DNA from: an uncultured archaeon
GTDB lineage: Archaea > Aenigmatarchaeota > Aenigmatarchaeia > CG10238-14 > SCSR01
NCBI GenBank assembly: GCA_938017915.1
Contig: CALIKW010000054.1
Location: forward strand, 1 to 7,695
Direction: 5' to 3'
DNA: 7,695 nucleotides
A program made the position numbers and the translations under genes. The notes beneath the pieces are model-generated. The model searched no databases. It saw only the letters and a program-made list of their open reading frames with translations, and had not been told where the DNA came from. Positions 6,268 through 7,695 of the stretch are shown piece after piece; position 1 is the first letter of the stretch, and each line of letters begins with the position of its first letter.

Positions 6268-6531
6268 TTACTTTAAATAAGCCCAAAGCCTAGCTCCTGT
6301 TTTTAAAAGTTTCATGGCTTCTTCTACTCCTTTATTGCTGAGCTTTGTTCTTCCTTCTTTTTTAATTAAAAGATTACCTTTCTTTAAATTTTCTATAGCT
6401 TCCCTAACATTTTTCCTCTGTCTAATTGGAAATTTCAAGATAACTTCTTCTTCAGAAATCCCTTTATACTTCTTCATGAAAACTAAAAATGTGATCAAAA
6501 CAGTTTTTTCTAGTTCAGTTAACTTTTTCAT
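6268..6531 (-). CDS. Winged-helix DNA-binding protein, probable autoregulator (87 aa)
   Basis: Small single-domain protein read as a winged helix-turn-helix. Helix 1 is about residues 4-21, helix 2 SEEEVILKF (26-34), the probable recognition helix RKNVREAIENLKKGNLL (39-55), then the wing KKEGRTKLSNKGVEEAMKLL (57-76), with the turn-strand pattern common in MarR- and PadR-like regulators. No ligand or metal site is visible and I cannot name a family. The ATG at 6529-6531 is the only sensible start. A perfect 18-bp palindrome (6530-6547) touches this start codon, lying between it and a TATA box, where a bound dimer would block transcription; self-repression is the natural inference. The gene diverges from another winged-helix gene. 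Confidence 0.82.
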   Translation of the reverse strand: MKKLTELEKTVLITFLVFMKKYKGISEEEVILKFPIRQRKNVREAIENLKKGNLLIKKEGRTKLSNKGVEEAMKLLKTGARLWAYLK

Positions 6532-6547
6532 ACAACATATGTTGTAT
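6530..6547. promoter_or_regulatory. Perfect 18-bp palindrome, probable operator
   Basis: ATACAACATATGTTGTAT is identical to its reverse complement. It covers two bases of the winged-helix start codon and the 16 bp upstream of it, exactly between the TATA box and the expected leaderless transcription start. This is the usual place for an archaeal repressor site. That the adjacent gene product binds it is inference. Confidence 0.65.
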
Positions 6548-6554
6548 TTTTTCC

Positions 6555-6561
6555 TATAAAT
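6555..6561 (-). promoter_or_regulatory. TATA box of minus-strand winged-helix gene
   Basis: TTTATAG on the minus strand, preceded by an A-rich tract, centred about 27 nt before the ATG. The 18-bp palindrome fills most of the space between box and start codon. Confidence 0.55.
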
Positions 6562-6621
6562 ATTTTTTTAACCTCAATACGTATTAAAAAATTCGATAAC
6601 TTTTTAAATCCTTTTGAGATA

Positions 6622-6628
6622 TTATAAT
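6622..6628 (+). promoter_or_regulatory. TATA box of plus-strand winged-helix gene
   Basis: TTATAAT is centred about 25 nt before the ATG at 6650. A weak GTGA (6641-6644) five bases before the ATG could act as a Shine-Dalgarno site if the mRNA has a short leader. A 10-bp palindrome, AATACGTATT (6576-6585), lies between the two divergent promoters. Confidence 0.5.
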
Positions 6629-6649
6629 TAGTTTTTAAAAGTGAGTTAA

Positions 6650-6913
6650 ATGCCGAAAAAATCGAGCGAGCAAATAATTTATTCCTTTATCTGCGAAAAC
6701 CCAGGCCTTAATACTTACCAAATTTCTAAAAAATTAAGGATGAGTGGTGGGAGGGTAAGGCATGCCTTAAAGAAATTAAGGGAAAGTGGCTTAATTAAGT
6801 TTAAGTTTGAGAGAAAAAACCCAAGAATAAGAAAGCTAACTTATCCAACAGAATTCTGGAAGTTATTTCCCAGAGTTTTGAAATCTGAAATCAAAAAATT
6901 ATTAAAACTTTAA
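6650..6913 (+). CDS. Winged-helix DNA-binding protein (87 aa)
   Basis: Second small winged helix-turn-helix protein, read from helices IIYSFICENP (9-18), TYQISKKL (22-29) and GGRVRHALKKLRESGLI (33-49), followed by a basic wing KFKFERKNPRIRKLTYP (50-66) and a lysine-rich C-terminal helix. The helix-2/helix-3 layout resembles archaeal MarR/Lrp-like transcription factors (start of domain, then a recognition helix followed by E-S-G-L-I). No effector domain is present, so it may be a constitutive DNA-binding factor. The ATG at 6650 is the first in frame and has a TATA box about 25 nt upstream. It is divergent from, but not obviously a duplicate of, the winged-helix gene at 6268-6531. Target genes cannot be told from the sequence. 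Confidence 0.8.
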   Translation: MPKKSSEQIIYSFICENPGLNTYQISKKLRMSGGRVRHALKKLRESGLIKFKFERKNPRIRKLTYPTEFWKLFPRVLKSEIKKLLKL

Positions 6914-6938
6914 TTTTATTGGAATTTGAACTAAATTT

Positions 6939-7031
6939 TTAGTAAGCAACTTTTATTAACTTATTTCCACAATTCGGACATTTTTTTAATTTATTCGAAA
7001 AAGTTTTGTTGCACTTACTACAAAACTTCAT
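6939..7031 (-). CDS. 30-residue zinc-ribbon protein
   Basis: Tiny complete frame from ATG (7029-7031) to TAA (6939-6941). It reads as one zinc ribbon and little else: CSKC at residues 4-7, a basic ten-residue spacer, then CPNCG at 18-22, and the end KLIKVAY. The CxxC-x10-CPxCG layout is the classic four-cysteine zinc knuckle pair found in archaeal ribosomal proteins, RNA polymerase subunits and many small ribbons. An A/T box (7050-7058) is centred about 23 nt before the ATG. Short length alone might suggest chance, but four cysteines in this exact layout in A/T-rich DNA argue strongly for a gene. The specific role is unknown; nucleic-acid or protein binding is likely. It converges on the winged-helix gene ending at 6913. 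Confidence 0.7.
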   Translation of the reverse strand: MKFCSKCNKTFSNKLKKCPNCGNKLIKVAY

Positions 7032-7049
7032 AATTATCTTTTCTTTTTG

Positions 7050-7058
7050 AAATATTAA
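7050..7058 (-). promoter_or_regulatory. Candidate TATA box of zinc-ribbon gene
   Basis: TTAATATTT on the minus strand, centred about 23 nt before the ATG at 7031, slightly close for a box but within the local pattern. An alternative A/T box lies near 7071-7080, which would give a leader of about 16 nt. Confidence 0.35.
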
Positions 7059-7116
7059 TTCAATTCTTTCTTTAAGAATTTTTAAGTTGATGAAAGAAAA
7101 GTCTAATCCTTAAGCA

Positions 7117-7199
7117 CGCCCGGGCTGGGATTTGAACCCAGAAGGGGCAAAGCCCCACTAGCTTAGCAGGCTAGCGCCTTACCATTCGGCCACCCGGGC
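7117..7199 (-). tRNA. trnS-GCU: tRNA-Ser (anticodon GCU)
   Basis: Eighty-three nucleotides with the long variable arm of a type II tRNA. The acceptor stem is GCCCGGG/CCCGGGC, all G-C. The D arm is GCC-GAATGGTAA-GGC. The anticodon stem CTAGC/GCTAG closes loop CTGCTAA, placing GCU opposite plus bases 7165-7167; it reads AGU and AGC codons. The variable arm is a 5-bp stem GGGGC/GCCCC with a TTT loop, and the T arm is CTGGG-TTCAAAT-CCCAG. The discriminator is G, as usual for tRNA-Ser; CCA is not encoded and there is no intron. Fifty-four of 83 bases are G or C. It is a substrate of the SerRS encoded at 2356-3897. Confidence 0.97.
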
Positions 7200-7221
7200 T
7201 TATATTTATATGGGAAATTTA

Positions 7222-7230
7222 AATTTATAA
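7222..7230 (-). promoter_or_regulatory. Candidate TATA box of tRNA-Ser
   Basis: TTATAAATT on the minus strand, centred about 27 nt before the first tRNA base and overlapping the stop codon of the upstream hydrolase gene. This spacing would start the transcript at or within a few bases of tRNA position 1. A second TATA-like box (7203-7210) is too close to the tRNA to produce it whole. Confidence 0.45.
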
Positions 7231-7695
7231 CTTGTGAAATGGGAAAACAATTTCCTTAATTTTTTCCACATTTTCCTTCACAATTTCAAAAATTTTTTCA
7301 TTCTTCTCAATTTTTTCCTTATCCCTAAGCTCTTCAACCCTTTCTTTATTTGCTTTAACCTGGGAAATTCTCAAAAAAGCTAAAGCCCAGCAGTTCACTG
7401 TCTTTTCTACGTTATATCCACCTCCTCCTAAAACTAAATATTTTCCCCCACAAATTTTATGCGCTAATTCATGCATTCTTTCAGCAACTTCCTCATAAGC
7501 TTTACTTGTTAAAGACAAATCAGCTAAGTAATCCTTGAAGTGAGCATCTATTCCAAACTGATTAATCAAAATTTCTGGCTTATACTTTTTGATTAAAGGC
7601 AAAGCTACTTCGTCAAAAGCATATAAAAAAGCCTCGTCAAAGGTTCCTGCTGGCAATGGACTATTAACAGAATACCCTTTACCATTTCCTTTTCC
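7225..7695 (-). CDS. Histone deacetylase-family (AcuC-like) hydrolase, N-terminus outside window
   Basis: Zinc-dependent amidohydrolase of the class I histone-deacetylase/AcuC family; members remove acetyl groups from lysines, polyamines or small molecules. Only the C-terminal 156 residues are present, about the last 40-45% of a typical 340-380-residue chain. Numbered from the window edge, they show GKGYSVNSPLPAGTFDEA (5-22), QFGIDAH (46-52) with D50 as the third zinc ligand, LADLSLT (57-63), and LGGGGYN (89-95) with Y94 as the catalytic tyrosine. The His-His pair and first two zinc ligands lie off the window. The frame is open to the edge; a TTG at 7654-7656 sits inside the PLPAGT motif and is not a start. 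A lysine/glutamate-rich helical tail ends the protein. The acetylated substrate is unknown. Confidence 0.93.
   Translation of the reverse strand, partial: GKGNGKGYSVNSPLPAGTFDEAFLYAFDEVALPLIKKYKPEILINQFGIDAHFKDYLADLSLTSKAYEEVAERMHELAHKICGGKYLVLGGGGYNVEKTVNCWALAFLRISQVKANKERVEELRDKEKIEKNEKIFEIVKENVEKIKEIVFPFHKL

Noticed and set aside
4054..7088. An 18-nt A/T-rich sequence at 4054-4071 recurs at 7071-7088 with one mismatch, both near minus-strand genes.
   Set aside because: My rough estimate is that about ten such near-matches are expected by chance in DNA of this composition and length, so I do not call a shared regulatory element.
7225..7656. Reading the minus-strand hydrolase as a complete 143-residue protein from TTG at 7654-7656.
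   Set aside because: The TTG encodes Leu within the PLPAGT motif and the open frame with family motifs continues to the window edge.
1..7695. Mobile elements, CRISPR arrays, toxin-antitoxin or defence modules.
   Set aside because: No transposase, integrase, spaced direct repeats, terminal inverted repeats or recognisable defence domains seen on either strand; gene content is core archaeal.

Overview
This is a strongly A+T-rich segment of an archaeal chromosome carrying mostly core information-processing genes. The archaeal assignment rests on several independent signals: an archaeal histone, aIF5A with its hypusine-site lysine, the archaeal form of S-adenosylmethionine synthetase, an archaeal TyrRS, the rare methanogenic-type SerRS, and TATA boxes centred about 23-27 nt before most start codons, which implies leaderless mRNAs. 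The two tRNA genes are about 65-67% G+C by count inside this A+T-rich DNA, which suggests a thermophile. Very tight packing, low G+C and a histone with a four-residue insertion would fit a small-genome (for example DPANN-like) archaeon, but the lineage is inference.

Layout. 1-1026 (+) is tyrosyl-tRNA synthetase lacking only its first residues. Tail to tail with it, two bases away, is an APC-family amino-acid permease (1029-2318, -). A 37-bp divergent promoter separates the permease from type-2 seryl-tRNA synthetase (2356-3897, +). tRNA-Gly(UCC) follows at 3943-4017 (-). A 235-nt intergenic stretch with a hairpin-like inverted repeat leads to a 46-codon basic protein (4253-4393), the histone (4423-4638), aIF5A (4641-5030) and S-adenosylmethionine synthetase (5059-6267), all on +.

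A divergent pair of small winged-helix proteins follows (6268-6531, - and 6650-6913, +). The minus-strand member has a perfect 18-bp palindrome touching its start codon. Next come a 30-residue zinc-ribbon protein (6939-7031, -), tRNA-Ser(GCU) (7117-7199, -) and the C-terminal third of a histone-deacetylase-family hydrolase (7225-7695, -) that runs off the window.

Functionally the genes serve translation (TyrRS, SerRS, two tRNAs, aIF5A), chromatin (histone), one-carbon supply (AdoMet synthetase), amino-acid transport and transcriptional control. SerRS and tRNA-Ser(GCU) are an enzyme-substrate pair encoded in the same window. I saw no CRISPR array, insertion sequence, integrase or toxin-antitoxin module. 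The most noteworthy items are the winged-helix gene with its apparent autoregulatory palindrome, the H3-reminiscent histone, and the two small proteins (30 and 46 residues) that are easily missed.
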